DNA of 64,000 nucleotides from Marivita sp. S6314. Its GTDB lineage: Bacteria > Pseudomonadota > Alphaproteobacteria > Rhodobacterales > Rhodobacteraceae. Under the pieces are notes generated by a model, which saw only the letters and a list, made by a program, of their open reading frames with translations, did no database searches and was not told the DNA's origin. The DNA lies in contig NZ_JALKAO010000005.1 in NCBI RefSeq assembly GCF_023015985.1, forward strand, positions 124,001 through 188,000. Direction: 5' to 3'. Position numbers and translations under genes: made by a program. This document shows, piece after piece, positions 40,884-50,210 of the stretch; the stretch's first letter is position 1; the number at the start of each line of letters is the position of its first letter.

Positions 40884-42026
40884 TTACCAGCCAGCAAACC
40901 GCGCCCATTGGGTCAAGGGCGCGTCGGCCTTTGCCGGGATGACGTGGTAGTGCTGATGTTGCGCCGCAGTGGCGCAGGCGTGATTGGGCAGGATGCGCAG
41001 CCGCGTGCCCACGGGAAACTCCGGCACGTCGCCGTCAAAACCGGGGCGGCGCGCGATCACGCCATGTTCTTGGTTGGCCTGAATGACGATCAATCCGGGG
41101 ATCACGGCACCTGCGGCATCGCAAACAATGCCGTAGCCCTGATCCACCTCTTGCGCCGCCGTGCCGCGATCGCGCGACATCGCCATCCAGCCCGCATCGC
41201 AGATCGTCCAGCCGCGCGACGTTTGGTGGCCAATCACGGTGGTCAAAACGCTCAGCGCGATATCATCGACCTCGCAGACACCAATCCCCGCCATCACCAG
41301 ATCAAAGAACACATACACACCGGCCCGCATCTCGGTCACGCCGGTCAGGTCGGTTGCGGCATGGGCGGTTGGCGTCGATCCGACGCTGACAACGGGGCAG
41401 GGCAACCCGGCTTCCCGCAGCACTGTCGCCGCGTTCACCACCGCAAGCCGCTCCTGTTCGGCGCATTTCTCGTGTTCTGCGCGGCCCACCGACCCATAGC
41501 TGCCACCTGCATGGCATAAGACACCGCGCAATTCTGCGCCGCCATCCTGAAGGATCCGACCAACGGCAACCAGTTCGGGATCATCGGCCGTCAAACCGCT
41601 GCGGTGTTTGTCACTGTCGATCTCGATCATTGCCGGAATCGCAAGATCTGCCTGATGCGACGCCTTGGCCACCGCCTCGGCTTGCGCAGCGCAATCCAGC
41701 AGGACAGTCACCCTGCAGCCCTTGCGGTGCAGCGCAATCACGCGGTCGAGTTTGTCGGGGCTGATACCCACGCCGTAAAGAATGTCATTGATCCCCGCGT
41801 CGGCAAAAACCTCCGCCTCGGCCAGTGTTGACACGGTGGCGGGGCCAGTGCCGTCTTTCAGCACATAGCGAGCGGCGTCCACGCTCTTGGTGGTCTTCAG
41901 ATGCGGGCGCAACGTCACGCCCAACGTGTCTGCGCGCTGTGCCAGTCGATCAATATTGCGCATCATCCGCGCCTCATCCACCAGCAGGCAGGGCGTTTGC
42001 AGTTTTGAAAAACGGGACTCGGACAT
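40884..42026 (-). CDS. DSD1-family PLP enzyme (D-threonine aldolase / D-serine dehydratase-like)
   Basis: A fold-type III PLP enzyme with an alanine-racemase-like barrel, about 380 residues. LRPHLKTTKSVDAARY near residue 42 holds the PLP lysine, VSVGSTPTAH the phosphate loop, and RILPNHACATA near the C-terminus the metal-binding His and Cys of this family. The ATG at 42026 has AGG 8 bases upstream; the ATG at 42032 is too close. It faces away from paaJ and shares its promoter region. The actual substrate (D-threonine, D-serine or hydroxy-D-aspartate) cannot be told. Confidence 0.82.
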   Translation of the reverse strand: MSESRFSKLQTPCLLVDEARMMRNIDRLAQRADTLGVTLRPHLKTTKSVDAARYVLKDGTGPATVSTLAEAEVFADAGINDILYGVGISPDKLDRVIALHRKGCRVTVLLDCAAQAEAVAKASHQADLAIPAMIEIDSDKHRSGLTADDPELVAVGRILQDGGAELRGVLCHAGGSYGSVGRAEHEKCAEQERLAVVNAATVLREAGLPCPVVSVGSTPTAHAATDLTGVTEMRAGVYVFFDLVMAGIGVCEVDDIALSVLTTVIGHQTSRGWTICDAGWMAMSRDRGTAAQEVDQGYGIVCDAAGAVIPGLIVIQANQEHGVIARRPGFDGDVPEFPVGTRLRILPNHACATAAQHQHYHVIPAKADAPLTQWARFAGW

Positions 42027-42156
42027 GACCATCGCCTATCAATACAAAATGGGATCAAGGGTGACCTACAGCGCAACACAGGCATTTGCAAAAACTGACT
42101 GGTGGCAGAGATGTGTTACCAAAATTGGGAAGCGAGAAAAATTCGTAACTTTTCTC

Positions 42157-42185
42157 TTGATCGAATCTTTAACGCTTCATATACC
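42157..42185 (+). promoter_or_regulatory. Candidate sigma-70 promoter of the paaJABCDE operon
   Basis: TTGATC (42157-42162), 17 bases, then TATACC (42180-42185). The predicted start near 42192 falls within the palindrome at 42184-42204, so a bound repressor would block initiation. The rest of the 42033-42220 gap shows no gene. Confidence 0.6.
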
Positions 42186-42204
42186 GACCATGCGGTCGAT
42201 TAAC
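42184..42204. promoter_or_regulatory. Palindrome, probable PaaR operator A
   Basis: CCGACC-N4-GGTCG followed by ATTAA, with a CGACC/GGTCG inverted repeat at its core (42185-42198). The same pattern recurs at 51039-51060 on the divergent paaG/fadB-like promoter. A TetR-type repressor gene (paaR) lies at 47851-48447 in the same locus. Binding is inferred. Confidence 0.65.
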
Positions 42205-42220
42205 TCCAGGAGGATTCGCA

Positions 42221-43423
42221 TTGGACGCTTTGATTTGTGATGGGGTGCGGACTCCGATTGGGCGGTACGGTGGCGCGCTGTCGTCGATCCGGGCCGATGA
42301 TCTTGCGGCATTGCCGATCGCCGCGCTGGTCGAACGCAACCCGGACGTGGATTGGGCAAAAGTCGACGAAGTGATCTACGGCTCTGCCAACCAGGCGGGC
42401 GAAGACAACCGCAACGTTGCGCGTATGGCGGCCTTGCTGGCCGGTCTTCCCGAAGATGTGCCGGGCACCACCGTCAACCGTCTCTGTGCCAGCGGTATGG
42501 ATGCCGTCGGCTTTGCCGCACGCGGGATCAAGGCGGGCGATTATGACCTGACCATCGCCGGTGGCGTCGAAAGCATGAGCCGCGCGCCGTTTGTCATGCC
42601 CAAGGCACAATCCGCCTTCACCCGGTCAAACGCGGTGTACGATACAACGATTGGCTGGCGCTTCATCAACCCCAAGATGAAGGCGCAATACGGCGTCGAT
42701 TCCATGCCCCAGACCGCCGACAACGTGGCCGAGGATTTCAATGTTAGCCGCGAAGATCAGGATGCCTTTGCGGCCCGGTCACAAGCACGTTGGGCGGCGG
42801 CACAGGATGCAGGCATTTTTGCCGACGAAATCGTCCCGGTCTCTGTCCCGCAGCGCAAGGGGGATCCGATTGTCGTCGACACCGATGAACACCCGCGCCC
42901 CGGGACCGATGCGGCCAAGCTGTCCAAACTCAAGGGCGTGAACGGCCCCGACCTGTCTGTCACCGCAGGCAATGCCAGCGGCGTCAACGATGGCGCAGCG
43001 GCGCTTTTGATCGCGTCCGAAGCGGCGGCCAAGGCGCACGGCCTGACACCAATGGCGCGCGTTGTCGCCATGTCATCCGCCGGGGTCGCCCCGCGCATCA
43101 TGGGCATCGGCCCCGCGCCTGCCAGCCAGAAAGTGCTGGAGCGGACCGGGTTGACCATTGACCAGATGGACGTGATCGAACTGAACGAAGCGTTCGCCAG
43201 CCAGGGTCTCGCGACACTGCGCCAACTTGGCGTGGCGGACGATGACCCTAGAGTTAATCCACATGGCGGGGCCATCGCACTTGGTCACCCGCTTGGCATG
43301 TCCGGCGCGCGCCTTGTTTTGACGGCGGCATATCACCTCAAACGCACCGGCGGGCGCTATGCGCTGTGCACGATGTGTGTGGGTGTGGGTCAGGGCACGG
43401 CCATCATTATTGAACGCGTCTGA
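42221..43423 (+). CDS. paaJ: 3-oxoadipyl-CoA / 3-oxo-5,6-dehydrosuberyl-CoA thiolase
   Basis: PaaJ carries out the two thiolytic steps that release acetyl-CoA in phenylacetate degradation. The 400-residue product keeps all catalytic parts: Cys89 (NRLCASGM), NEAFA, His356 (GHPLG) and Cys386 ([10 protein letters not shown]). The start is TTG at 42221 with CCAGGAGG 7 bases upstream. It heads the plus-strand paa operon, 17 bases before paaA. It is a useful internal contrast to the defective thiolase-like protein at 33087. Confidence 0.92.
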   Translation: MDALICDGVRTPIGRYGGALSSIRADDLAALPIAALVERNPDVDWAKVDEVIYGSANQAGEDNRNVARMAALLAGLPEDVPGTTVNRLCASGMDAVGFAARGIKAGDYDLTIAGGVESMSRAPFVMPKAQSAFTRSNAVYDTTIGWRFINPKMKAQYGVDSMPQTADNVAEDFNVSREDQDAFAARSQARWAAAQDAGIFADEIVPVSVPQRKGDPIVVDTDEHPRPGTDAAKLSKLKGVNGPDLSVTAGNASGVNDGAAALLIASEAAAKAHGLTPMARVVAMSSAGVAPRIMGIGPAPASQKVLERTGLTIDQMDVIELNEAFASQGLATLRQLGVADDDPRVNPHGGAIALGHPLGMSGARLVLTAAYHLKRTGGRYALCTMCVGVGQGTAIIIERV

Positions 43424-43440
43424 ACCGAAGGGAAAAAGAC

Positions 43441-44418
43441 ATGTATGCACAGATGATCAAATCCGAGGCGACGCAGGACGATCCCGAAAAGCTTGCCGCC
43501 TTTCAGGCCCGTATCGACGCCGGCGAAAAGATCGAACCCAAGGACTGGATGCCGGTTGGGTATCGCAAGACCCTGATCCGCCAGATCGGTCAGCACGCGC
43601 ATTCCGAAATCGTGGGTCAGTTGCCCGAAGGCAACTGGATCACCCGCGCGCCCACGCTCGAACGCAAGGCGATCCTGCTCGCCAAGGTGCAGGACGAGGC
43701 CGGTCATGGTCTCTACCTCTACTGTGCCGCGGAAACCCTCGGTGTGAGCCGTGACGAGATGACGGAGATGCTGCTGGACGGCCGCATGAAGTATTCGTCG
43801 ATCTTCAACTATCCGACGCTGACATGGGCCGACATGGGCGCGGTTGGCTGGCTGGTCGATGGCGCGGCGATCATGAACCAGGTGCCGCTGCAGCGGACGT
43901 CCTTTGGACCCTATTCGCGGGCGATGATCCGCGTCTGCAAAGAGGAATCCTTCCACCAGCGTCAGGGCTACGACATCATGATGAAGATGGCGCAAGGGAC
44001 GCCGGAACAAAAAGCGATGGCGCAGAACGCGCTCAACCGCTTCTGGTACCCGTCGCTGATGATGTTTGGCCCAAGCGACAAAGACAGCGTGCATTCCGCA
44101 CAGTCGATGGCGTGGAAGATCAAGATGAACACCAATGACGAACTGCGTCAGAAGTTCGTCGACCAGACCGTGCCGCAGGCCGAATATCTTGGCCTGACTG
44201 TTCCGGATGACACCCTGACATGGAACGAGGAAAAGGGCGGCTATGACTTTGCAGAGCCGGACTGGGACGAGTTCTTTGAAGTGATCCAAGGCAACGGCCC
44301 CTGCAACACCGAACGTCTCGCTGCGCGCAACAAGGCGTGGGACGATGGCAAGTGGGTGCGCGACGGGCTTCTGGCCCATGCCGAGAAACGCAGCATACGA
44401 AAGGTGGCAGCAGAATGA
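43441..44418 (+). CDS. paaA: Phenylacetyl-CoA 1,2-epoxidase catalytic subunit A
   Basis: PaaA is the di-iron subunit of the multicomponent monooxygenase PaaABCE that forms ring-1,2-epoxyphenylacetyl-CoA. The 325-residue product has ferritin-like ligands, including Glu86 and His89 in [12 protein letters not shown] and a Glu and His in [19 protein letters not shown] is about 8 bases before the ATG. The stop overlaps paaB by ATGA. PaaA is the best conserved protein of the pathway. Confidence 0.97.
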   Translation: MYAQMIKSEATQDDPEKLAAFQARIDAGEKIEPKDWMPVGYRKTLIRQIGQHAHSEIVGQLPEGNWITRAPTLERKAILLAKVQDEAGHGLYLYCAAETLGVSRDEMTEMLLDGRMKYSSIFNYPTLTWADMGAVGWLVDGAAIMNQVPLQRTSFGPYSRAMIRVCKEESFHQRQGYDIMMKMAQGTPEQKAMAQNALNRFWYPSLMMFGPSDKDSVHSAQSMAWKIKMNTNDELRQKFVDQTVPQAEYLGLTVPDDTLTWNEEKGGYDFAEPDWDEFFEVIQGNGPCNTERLAARNKAWDDGKWVRDGLLAHAEKRSIRKVAAE

Positions 44419-44753
44419 GCTCTCCGAATTCCGCATATCCCGACACACCCGACACCCAAACCAAACCCAAGCGCCATGAATGGCCTTTGTGGGAGGTGTT
44501 CATCCGCGGCCAGCACGGCATGAGTCACCGCCATGTCGGCAGCCTGCACGCACCGGACGAAGAGATGGCGATCAAGAACGCCCGCGATGTCTATACCCGC
44601 CGCAACGAAGGCGTGAGCATCTGGGTCGTCGAGGCGCGCCACATCGCGGCGTCCAGCCCGTCGGAAAAAGGCCCTCTGTATGAGCCGTCCGAAAGCAAGG
44701 TCTACCGCCACCCCACGTTTTTCGACATCCCCGAAGAAGTTGGAGCGATGTAA
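44415..44753 (+). CDS. paaB: Phenylacetyl-CoA epoxidase subunit B
   Basis: PaaB is a small bridging subunit of the epoxidase with no cofactor. The 112-residue product has the core [20 protein letters not shown], followed by [15 protein letters not shown]. The ATG overlaps the paaA stop. The stop overlaps paaC as TAATG. Confidence 0.96.
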   Translation: MSSPNSAYPDTPDTQTKPKRHEWPLWEVFIRGQHGMSHRHVGSLHAPDEEMAIKNARDVYTRRNEGVSIWVVEARHIAASSPSEKGPLYEPSESKVYRHPTFFDIPEEVGAM

Positions 44754-45520
44754 TGGCATCCGTTGATCAAACCCAACTGTTCGAATTCCTGTGCCGCATG
44801 GGCGACAACACCTTGGTGTTGGGCCACCGCGTCAGCGAATGGTGCGGTCACGCGCCGGTGCTGGAAGAAGACATCGCGCTGGCCAACACCGCGCTGGACC
44901 TGATCGGCCAGACGCAGATGTGGCTGGGCTATGCCGGTGACGTTGAAGGCAAAGGCCGCACGGCGGATGATCTGGCGATGCTGCGGGACGTGTGGGATTT
45001 CCGCAACGTGCTGCTGGTGGAACAGCCCAACGGCGATTTCGGCCAGACGATGATGCGCCAGTTCCTGTTTGATGCCTGGCATCTGGCCATGCTGAAAGCG
45101 CTGACCGCGTCGTCGAACGAACAGATCGCAGCGATTGCCGCCAAGTCGGTCAAGGAAGTGCAGTACCACGTTGAACGTTCCGGGGACACGGTCATCGGGC
45201 TGGGCGACGGCACCTCTGAAAGCCACAAGCGGATGCAAGACGCGCTGAACCTGCTCTGGCCCTACGTGGGCGAGATGTTTGTTGCCGATGCGGTGGATGA
45301 CGCCATGGCCCAAGCGGGCATCGCCCCCGATCTGGCGTCGTTGCGCGCCGAGTTTGATGCCCATGTGGGTGGCGTGTTGGCCGAGGCAACTCTGACCATC
45401 CCGGATGGCAAGTTCACCCACAAGGGCGGCAAGTCCGGCTTTCAGCACTCCGAACATCTGGGCCACCTGTTGACACAGATGCAATGGCTCCAGCGCGCCT
45501 ATCCCGGAGCGACGTGGTAA
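44753..45520 (+). CDS. paaC: Phenylacetyl-CoA epoxidase structural subunit C
   Basis: PaaC pairs with PaaA and has the same fold but no functional iron site. The 255-residue product has FLCRMGDNTLVLGHRVSEWC near the start, and MMRQFLFDAWHLAMLKAL and KEVQYHVERSGDTVI in the middle, all typical. It starts one base inside the paaB stop. One base separates it from paaD. Confidence 0.96.
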   Translation: MASVDQTQLFEFLCRMGDNTLVLGHRVSEWCGHAPVLEEDIALANTALDLIGQTQMWLGYAGDVEGKGRTADDLAMLRDVWDFRNVLLVEQPNGDFGQTMMRQFLFDAWHLAMLKALTASSNEQIAAIAAKSVKEVQYHVERSGDTVIGLGDGTSESHKRMQDALNLLWPYVGEMFVADAVDDAMAQAGIAPDLASLRAEFDAHVGGVLAEATLTIPDGKFTHKGGKSGFQHSEHLGHLLTQMQWLQRAYPGATW

Positions 45521-45521
45521 G

Positions 45522-45980
45522 ATGAAACCAGCGGCGGAAGAGATCTGGGACTGGCTCGACGCCGTGCCCGACCCCGAGATCCCGGTGATCTCGGTTGTCG
45601 ATCTGGGCATCGTGCGCGATGTTGAATGGGACGGTGACACGCTCGAAGTGGCGGTCACGCCAACCTATTCGGGCTGTCCGGCGACCAGCGTGATTTCGAT
45701 GGATATCGAAACCGCGCTGTACGACCGGGGGATCCAAAACGTACGGATCAAAACCCAGATCAGCCCGCCCTGGACCACCGACTGGTTGTCCGACAAGGGC
45801 CGCGCGCGACTTGAGGAATACGGCATCGCCCCGCCTCGTGCGGCCGGTGGCCCCGAACGCTGCCCGCGCTGCAAATCCACCAATGTGACCCGGATCAGCC
45901 AGTTCGGATCGACCCCGTGCAAGGCGCAATGGCGGTGTACCGACTGTCTTGAGCCGTTCGACTATTTCAAATGTATCTGA
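45522..45980 (+). CDS. paaD: Phenylacetyl-CoA epoxidase accessory protein PaaD
   Basis: PaaD is a MIP18/SufT-like (DUF59) protein thought to help mature the iron-sulfur or di-iron sites of the epoxidase. The 152-residue product has DUF59 at about 5-95 with Cys52 in YSGCPATSV. A C-terminal zinc-ribbon-like region has Cys114, Cys117, Cys139 and Cys142, plus Cys133 and Cys151. It lies in the usual position between paaC and paaE. Confidence 0.95.
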   Translation: MKPAAEEIWDWLDAVPDPEIPVISVVDLGIVRDVEWDGDTLEVAVTPTYSGCPATSVISMDIETALYDRGIQNVRIKTQISPPWTTDWLSDKGRARLEEYGIAPPRAAGGPERCPRCKSTNVTRISQFGSTPCKAQWRCTDCLEPFDYFKCI

Positions 45981-45990
45981 GGAGCATGTG

Positions 45991-47058
45991 ATGGCCCGCT
46001 TTCATCCATTGTCCGTCACTGACGTCACAAAAACCATCCGCGACGCGGTCGTGGTGACGCTCAAGCCGGTTAACGGCGGCGATTTCGACTTCATTCAGGG
46101 CCAGTACCTGACCTTCCGCCAGGAGTTCGACGGCACCGAAGTGCGCCGGTCCTATTCGATCTGTGCCGGCAAGGACGATGGCGTGCTGCAGGTCGGGATC
46201 AAAAAGGTCGATGGCGGCGCGTTTTCCACATGGGCCAACGAAAACCTCAAGCCCGGTATGACGCTGGAAGCCATGGAGCCGATGGGCAGCTTTCACACAG
46301 CCATCAATCCGCAACAGCCCAAGAACTATCTCGGCTTTGCGGGCGGGTCCGGCATCACGCCGGTGCTGTCGATCATGAAAACCGTTCTGACACGCGAACC
46401 GCACAGCACCTTCACGCTGGTCTATGCCAATCGCGGCGTGAACACGATCATGTTCCGAGAAGATCTGGAGGATCTCAAGAACCTCTATATGGGTCGCCTG
46501 ACGGTGATCCACGTTCTGGAAAGCGACGCGCAGGATATTGACCTGTTCACCGGCCGGGTCGATGCGGACAAGTGCAAGGCGCTCTTTGAACACTGGATCG
46601 ACATCGACAGCGTCGACACCTCGTTCATCTGCGGGCCTGAACCAATGATGCTTGGCATCGCGGCGGCGCTGCGGGACCACGGGTTGACCGATGACCAGAT
46701 CAAGTTCGAACTGTTCGCCAGCGCCCAGCCCGGTCGCTTGAAACGCAAGGCCAGCTCAACGGCTGGCGGGGCTGCCGCCAAATCGACCGAAGCCACCATC
46801 ACGATGGACGGCTCGGCGCGCAGCTTCACGATGGACAAGGACCAGTCGATCCTCGATGCCGCGCTCGAAAACGCGCTGGACGCGCCCTATGCCTGCAAGG
46901 CCGGGGTCTGCTCGACCTGCAAGTGCAAGGTGCTCGAAGGCGAGGTCGAGATGGTCGCGAACCATGCACTTGAGGATTACGAAGTGGCACAGGGCTATGT
47001 CCTGTCCTGTCAGTCCTTCCCCGTCACCGACCGTGTGGTCGTGGATTACGACCAATAG
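45991..47058 (+). CDS. paaE: Phenylacetyl-CoA epoxidase reductase subunit E
   Basis: PaaE passes electrons from NADPH through FAD and a [2Fe-2S] cluster to PaaA. The 355-residue product has a ferredoxin-reductase domain at about 1-235, with RRSYSICAG for FAD, GFAGGSGITPVLS for nucleotide and CGPEPMM. A plant-type ferredoxin domain at the C-terminus has Cys302, Cys307, Cys310 and Cys340. TGAGGAG lies about 7 bases before the ATG at 45991; the longer frame would overlap paaD. Confidence 0.96.
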   Translation: MARFHPLSVTDVTKTIRDAVVVTLKPVNGGDFDFIQGQYLTFRQEFDGTEVRRSYSICAGKDDGVLQVGIKKVDGGAFSTWANENLKPGMTLEAMEPMGSFHTAINPQQPKNYLGFAGGSGITPVLSIMKTVLTREPHSTFTLVYANRGVNTIMFREDLEDLKNLYMGRLTVIHVLESDAQDIDLFTGRVDADKCKALFEHWIDIDSVDTSFICGPEPMMLGIAAALRDHGLTDDQIKFELFASAQPGRLKRKASSTAGGAAAKSTEATITMDGSARSFTMDKDQSILDAALENALDAPYACKAGVCSTCKCKVLEGEVEMVANHALEDYEVAQGYVLSCQSFPVTDRVVVDYDQ

Positions 47059-47069
47059 GAGCAAGAGCC

Positions 47070-47831
47070 ATGACTGACACGATGGATATCACGGACTACC
47101 TTGCCCAAGGCGGTCGCCTGACGAACCCTGCCAATGTGCCGACGCGCTACCGCGCGGAACTGATGAAGATCATGGCCACATTTGTGGACAGCGAACTGGC
47201 GGGTGCTGCGGGCTTTGCCGATGTGATCAATGCCGGTCCCGGTATCAAGGAACGCATCGCTGCCGCGCGGATCGTTCTGGAAAAGACCGACAACGCCGAC
47301 AAAGTGCTGAAACTGATGGGGGAATTCGGCGCGAACACCGATCGCTATGCCAATCACCATCCGTGGTCGGACCGCCTGCCGCGCGACACCGCGCCGGGCA
47401 CGACACGCAACGCGCATGACATGCGGCTGTCGGTCCTCAACTATCCGCTGGATGGCTGGGTCGATGCGGTTGTGATGAACATGCTCATGGGGCTGGCCGT
47501 CGGTGTGCAGCTGTCGGAATTCCTGACCTCGTCATACCAGCCCTTCGCCGAAGCCATCCGCGAGGTTGTCCCGCGCGAACAGCGCCACACGGAACTGGCT
47601 ATCGAAGGTCTGCAAAAGCTGATCAATGAGGGCGAGACCGACGCCGTGACCGAAAGCGTTGCCTATTGGTGGCCGCGTGTCAGCGAAAGCTTTGGCGCTG
47701 GTGTGTCCGCGCGCAGCGAAGCGCTCAAGGCGATGGGTCTGCGCAGCAAGACCAACGCAGAGCTGCATGATGCCTGGGTCGCCGCGGCGACAGACTCCCT
47801 GAAAAGCCTCGGGCTGGACCGCCCGGCATAA
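47070..47831 (+). CDS. Extra PaaA/PaaC-like ferritin-fold protein in the paa operon
   Basis: A 253-residue protein of the phenylacetate-catabolism ferritin-like family (PF05138 type), distinct from the PaaA and PaaC upstream. It keeps Glu42 (DSELAGA) and Glu170 with His173 (PREQRHTELA), but the first ExxH motif is not obvious, so the iron site looks incomplete. It starts 11 bases after paaE with AGGAGCAAG upstream, so it belongs to the operon. It may stabilise the complex or act on a related CoA ester; its function is unknown to me. Confidence 0.82.
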   Translation: MTDTMDITDYLAQGGRLTNPANVPTRYRAELMKIMATFVDSELAGAAGFADVINAGPGIKERIAAARIVLEKTDNADKVLKLMGEFGANTDRYANHHPWSDRLPRDTAPGTTRNAHDMRLSVLNYPLDGWVDAVVMNMLMGLAVGVQLSEFLTSSYQPFAEAIREVVPREQRHTELAIEGLQKLINEGETDAVTESVAYWWPRVSESFGAGVSARSEALKAMGLRSKTNAELHDAWVAAATDSLKSLGLDRPA

Positions 47832-47850
47832 TCAATGACATGCGCGGCTG

Positions 47851-48447
47851 TCAGAGGCCGCGCACACCTGTCAATGTCAACCGGGTCACCAGTGTCGCGT
47901 ATTCATCCCGCGCGGTCTGGTCCGCCGGGCTGTTCCACATGTAAAACCAGTTCAGCATCCCGAAAACCGACATCACCGTCGCGCGCAGTTTCTTAGGGTC
48001 GTCGGCGAACACCTCGGGCGCGACCTGTTTCACGATCTCGCTCATCTGCATCACCAAATCACGCTGATAGGCCTTCAGGACCCTTTGCTGATCTTCGGGC
48101 AGCAACGGGATGCCTTCGGTCTGGATCTTGTGTTCGTGATCCATGCCTTCATACGCGCGAAGCGTTTCAATCACGATCCGCCCCAGTTGATCAGACGGAT
48201 CAAGCCCCGCCAGATCAAGACCGATGATCCGGTCCCGCAGCGCAGACAGGTAGGTATCCAGAATGTCGAACAGCAGCGCGTCCTTGCTGCTGTAATAGTG
48301 GTAGATGTTGGCTTTGGAGATGCCACAATCCTTCGCCACCTGAGACATCGACGCCCGCGCGAAGCCTTGATCGGCAAACACGCGGGCCGCGATTTTCAGG
48401 ATATGCGTCCGTTTTTCGTCATGGTCTTTTGCGATAGGGCGCGACAC
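47851..48447 (-). CDS. paaR: TetR-family repressor PaaR
   Basis: A 198-residue TetR-type regulator with the helix-turn-helix MSQVAKDCGISKANIYHYY near residues 33-51 and a ligand-binding C-terminal domain. It is the last gene of the minus-strand operon paaG-I-K-paaR, three bases after paaK, and is convergent with the epoxidase operon. By position and type it corresponds to PaaR, which releases DNA on binding phenylacetyl-CoA or a derivative. Operators A and B are its likely targets; since B drives its own operon it would be autoregulated. Confidence 0.85.
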   Translation of the reverse strand: MSRPIAKDHDEKRTHILKIAARVFADQGFARASMSQVAKDCGISKANIYHYYSSKDALLFDILDTYLSALRDRIIGLDLAGLDPSDQLGRIVIETLRAYEGMDHEHKIQTEGIPLLPEDQQRVLKAYQRDLVMQMSEIVKQVAPEVFADDPKKLRATVMSVFGMLNWFYMWNSPADQTARDEYATLVTRLTLTGVRGL

Positions 48448-48449
48448 GA

Positions 48450-49760
48450 TTACTCCTTGTTCCGGTTGTCCACCACGCGGACGGCTTTGCCCTGGCTGCG
48501 TGCAACCGATCCCGGATCGCCGACCACAACTTCGGTGGACACGCCAACGATGTCCTTGATGTGCTTGGTCAACATACGCGCCGCCGCTGTCTTGGACAAT
48601 TCGTCTGCCGCATCGGGGTTCGCTTCGACAAAGACCCGCATCGCATCCATGCGTCCGGATTTGTAAAGCTCGATCTGGAAATAGGGCGCAAGACCACCCG
48701 TGGCCATCACCTGTTCCTCGACCTGGGTTGGGAACACGTTCACACCCCGCAGGATGATCATGTCGTCTGACCGTCCGGTGATCTTTTCCATCCGCCGCAT
48801 CGTCCGCGCGGTGCCCGGCAACAGCCGCGTCAGGTCGCGGGTGCGGTAGCGGATCATCGGCATGCCTTCCTTGGTCAGCGTGGTAAAGACCAGTTCGCCT
48901 TCCTGACCGTCCTCAAGCACCTCGCCCGTGACCGGGTCGATGATTTCCGGGTAGTAGTGATCTTCCCAGACATGCAGACCGTCTTTGGTTTCGACACATT
49001 CGTTGGCCACACCCGGCCCCATGATTTCCGACAGGCCATAGATGTCGACCGCATGCATGTCGAACGCATCTTCGACCTCTTTGCGCATCGCGTTCGTCCA
49101 CGGCTCGGCCCCGAACACGCCCACTTGCAAAGACGATGAGCGCGGATCAATGCCAGCCTTGTGGAAACCTTCCAGGATGTTGAGCATGTAAGACGGCGTT
49201 ACCAAGATGCCGGTCGGTTCGAAATCGGTGATCAGGCCCACCTGCTTTTCGGTCTGACCGCCGCCCATCGGCACCACTGTCGCCCCCAGCTTTTCAATGC
49301 CGTAATGCGCCCCCAGGCCGCCGGTAAACAAACCGTAGCCATAAGCGTTGTGGACGATGTCGCCTGCCCGCAGACCCGACGCGCGCAGACTGCGCGCCAG
49401 CGTGTCGGCCCAGACCTCGATGTCGTTCTTGGTGTAGACCACAACCGTCGGTTTGCCCGTGGTCCCGGAAGACGCGTGAATCCGGACCAGCTTTTCCTTT
49501 GGCACCGCAGACAGGCCAAACGGGTAATTGTCCCGCAGGTCGTTCTTGTAGGTGAACGGGAACTTCGCCAGATCTTTCAGGTCCTTGAGGTCATCGGGAT
49601 GCACCCCGGCCTCATCGAACCGTTTGCGGTACATCGGGACGTTGTCATAGGCATGCCGCACCGACCATTTCATCCGCTCAAGCTGCAGGGCCTGAATTTC
49701 GTCACGGCTGGCAATTTCAATGGGGTCCAGATCGGCTTTTGCCGGGCTCAGGTCTTTCAT
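48450..49760 (-). CDS. paaK: Phenylacetate-CoA ligase
   Basis: PaaK activates phenylacetate to phenylacetyl-CoA with ATP, the entry step. The 436-residue product has the P-loop HASSGTTGKPTVV near residue 92, GAEPWT, DIYGLSEIMGPGVA and the C-terminal segment RSDDMIILRGVNVFPTQVEE. GGAGGA 7 bases before the ATG at 49760 decides the start. It is co-transcribed with paaG, paaI and paaR. Confidence 0.96.
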   Translation of the reverse strand: MKDLSPAKADLDPIEIASRDEIQALQLERMKWSVRHAYDNVPMYRKRFDEAGVHPDDLKDLKDLAKFPFTYKNDLRDNYPFGLSAVPKEKLVRIHASSGTTGKPTVVVYTKNDIEVWADTLARSLRASGLRAGDIVHNAYGYGLFTGGLGAHYGIEKLGATVVPMGGGQTEKQVGLITDFEPTGILVTPSYMLNILEGFHKAGIDPRSSSLQVGVFGAEPWTNAMRKEVEDAFDMHAVDIYGLSEIMGPGVANECVETKDGLHVWEDHYYPEIIDPVTGEVLEDGQEGELVFTTLTKEGMPMIRYRTRDLTRLLPGTARTMRRMEKITGRSDDMIILRGVNVFPTQVEEQVMATGGLAPYFQIELYKSGRMDAMRVFVEANPDAADELSKTAAARMLTKHIKDIVGVSTEVVVGDPGSVARSQGKAVRVVDNRNKE

Positions 49761-49782
49761 GTGATGTCCTCCATCCCTCGGA

Positions 49783-50208
49783 TTATTCTTCGAACAAGTG
49801 GCCTTTGATCGACCGTGACAGGCCGCGCATTTCGGCGATTGTTTCATCGTTCTGATTGCTGACGCGCACGTCATAGATCCCGCTGCGTCCGGTCAGGGAC
49901 ACTTCGCGCGCGGTCGCGGTCAGCGTATCCCCCAAACGGGCAGGCGCGGTGTAGGTGATATGGTTGCTTGCCGCGACCGTCGCCTGATTGCGGCTGTTGC
50001 AGGCAAAGGCAAAGGTGCTGTCGGCCAGCGAAAAGGTGATGCCACCGTGGCACATGCCATGGCCGTTGCAGTGGTGTTTCTCGACGGTGAGCGTCATCAC
50101 GGCGGTGCCCTCGTCGACGGACACAAGCGTCATTCCCAGCCATTTCGATGCCCCGTCGTCTGACCACATTGCGGCAGCGGAACGTGTGGCGCGATCTTGT
50201 GGTGTCAT
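49783..50208 (-). CDS. paaI: Hydroxyphenylacetyl-CoA thioesterase PaaI
   Basis: PaaI is a hotdog thioesterase that removes dead-end CoA esters and recycles CoA in the pathway. The 141-residue product has the family pattern GHGMCHGGITFSLADSTFAF near residues 49-68, with the catalytic Asp in the SLADS segment. It lies between paaG (2-base gap) and paaK (22 bases). Confidence 0.93.
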   Translation of the reverse strand: MTPQDRATRSAAAMWSDDGASKWLGMTLVSVDEGTAVMTLTVEKHHCNGHGMCHGGITFSLADSTFAFACNSRNQATVAASNHITYTAPARLGDTLTATAREVSLTGRSGIYDVRVSNQNDETIAEMRGLSRSIKGHLFEE

Positions 50209-50210
50209 GC

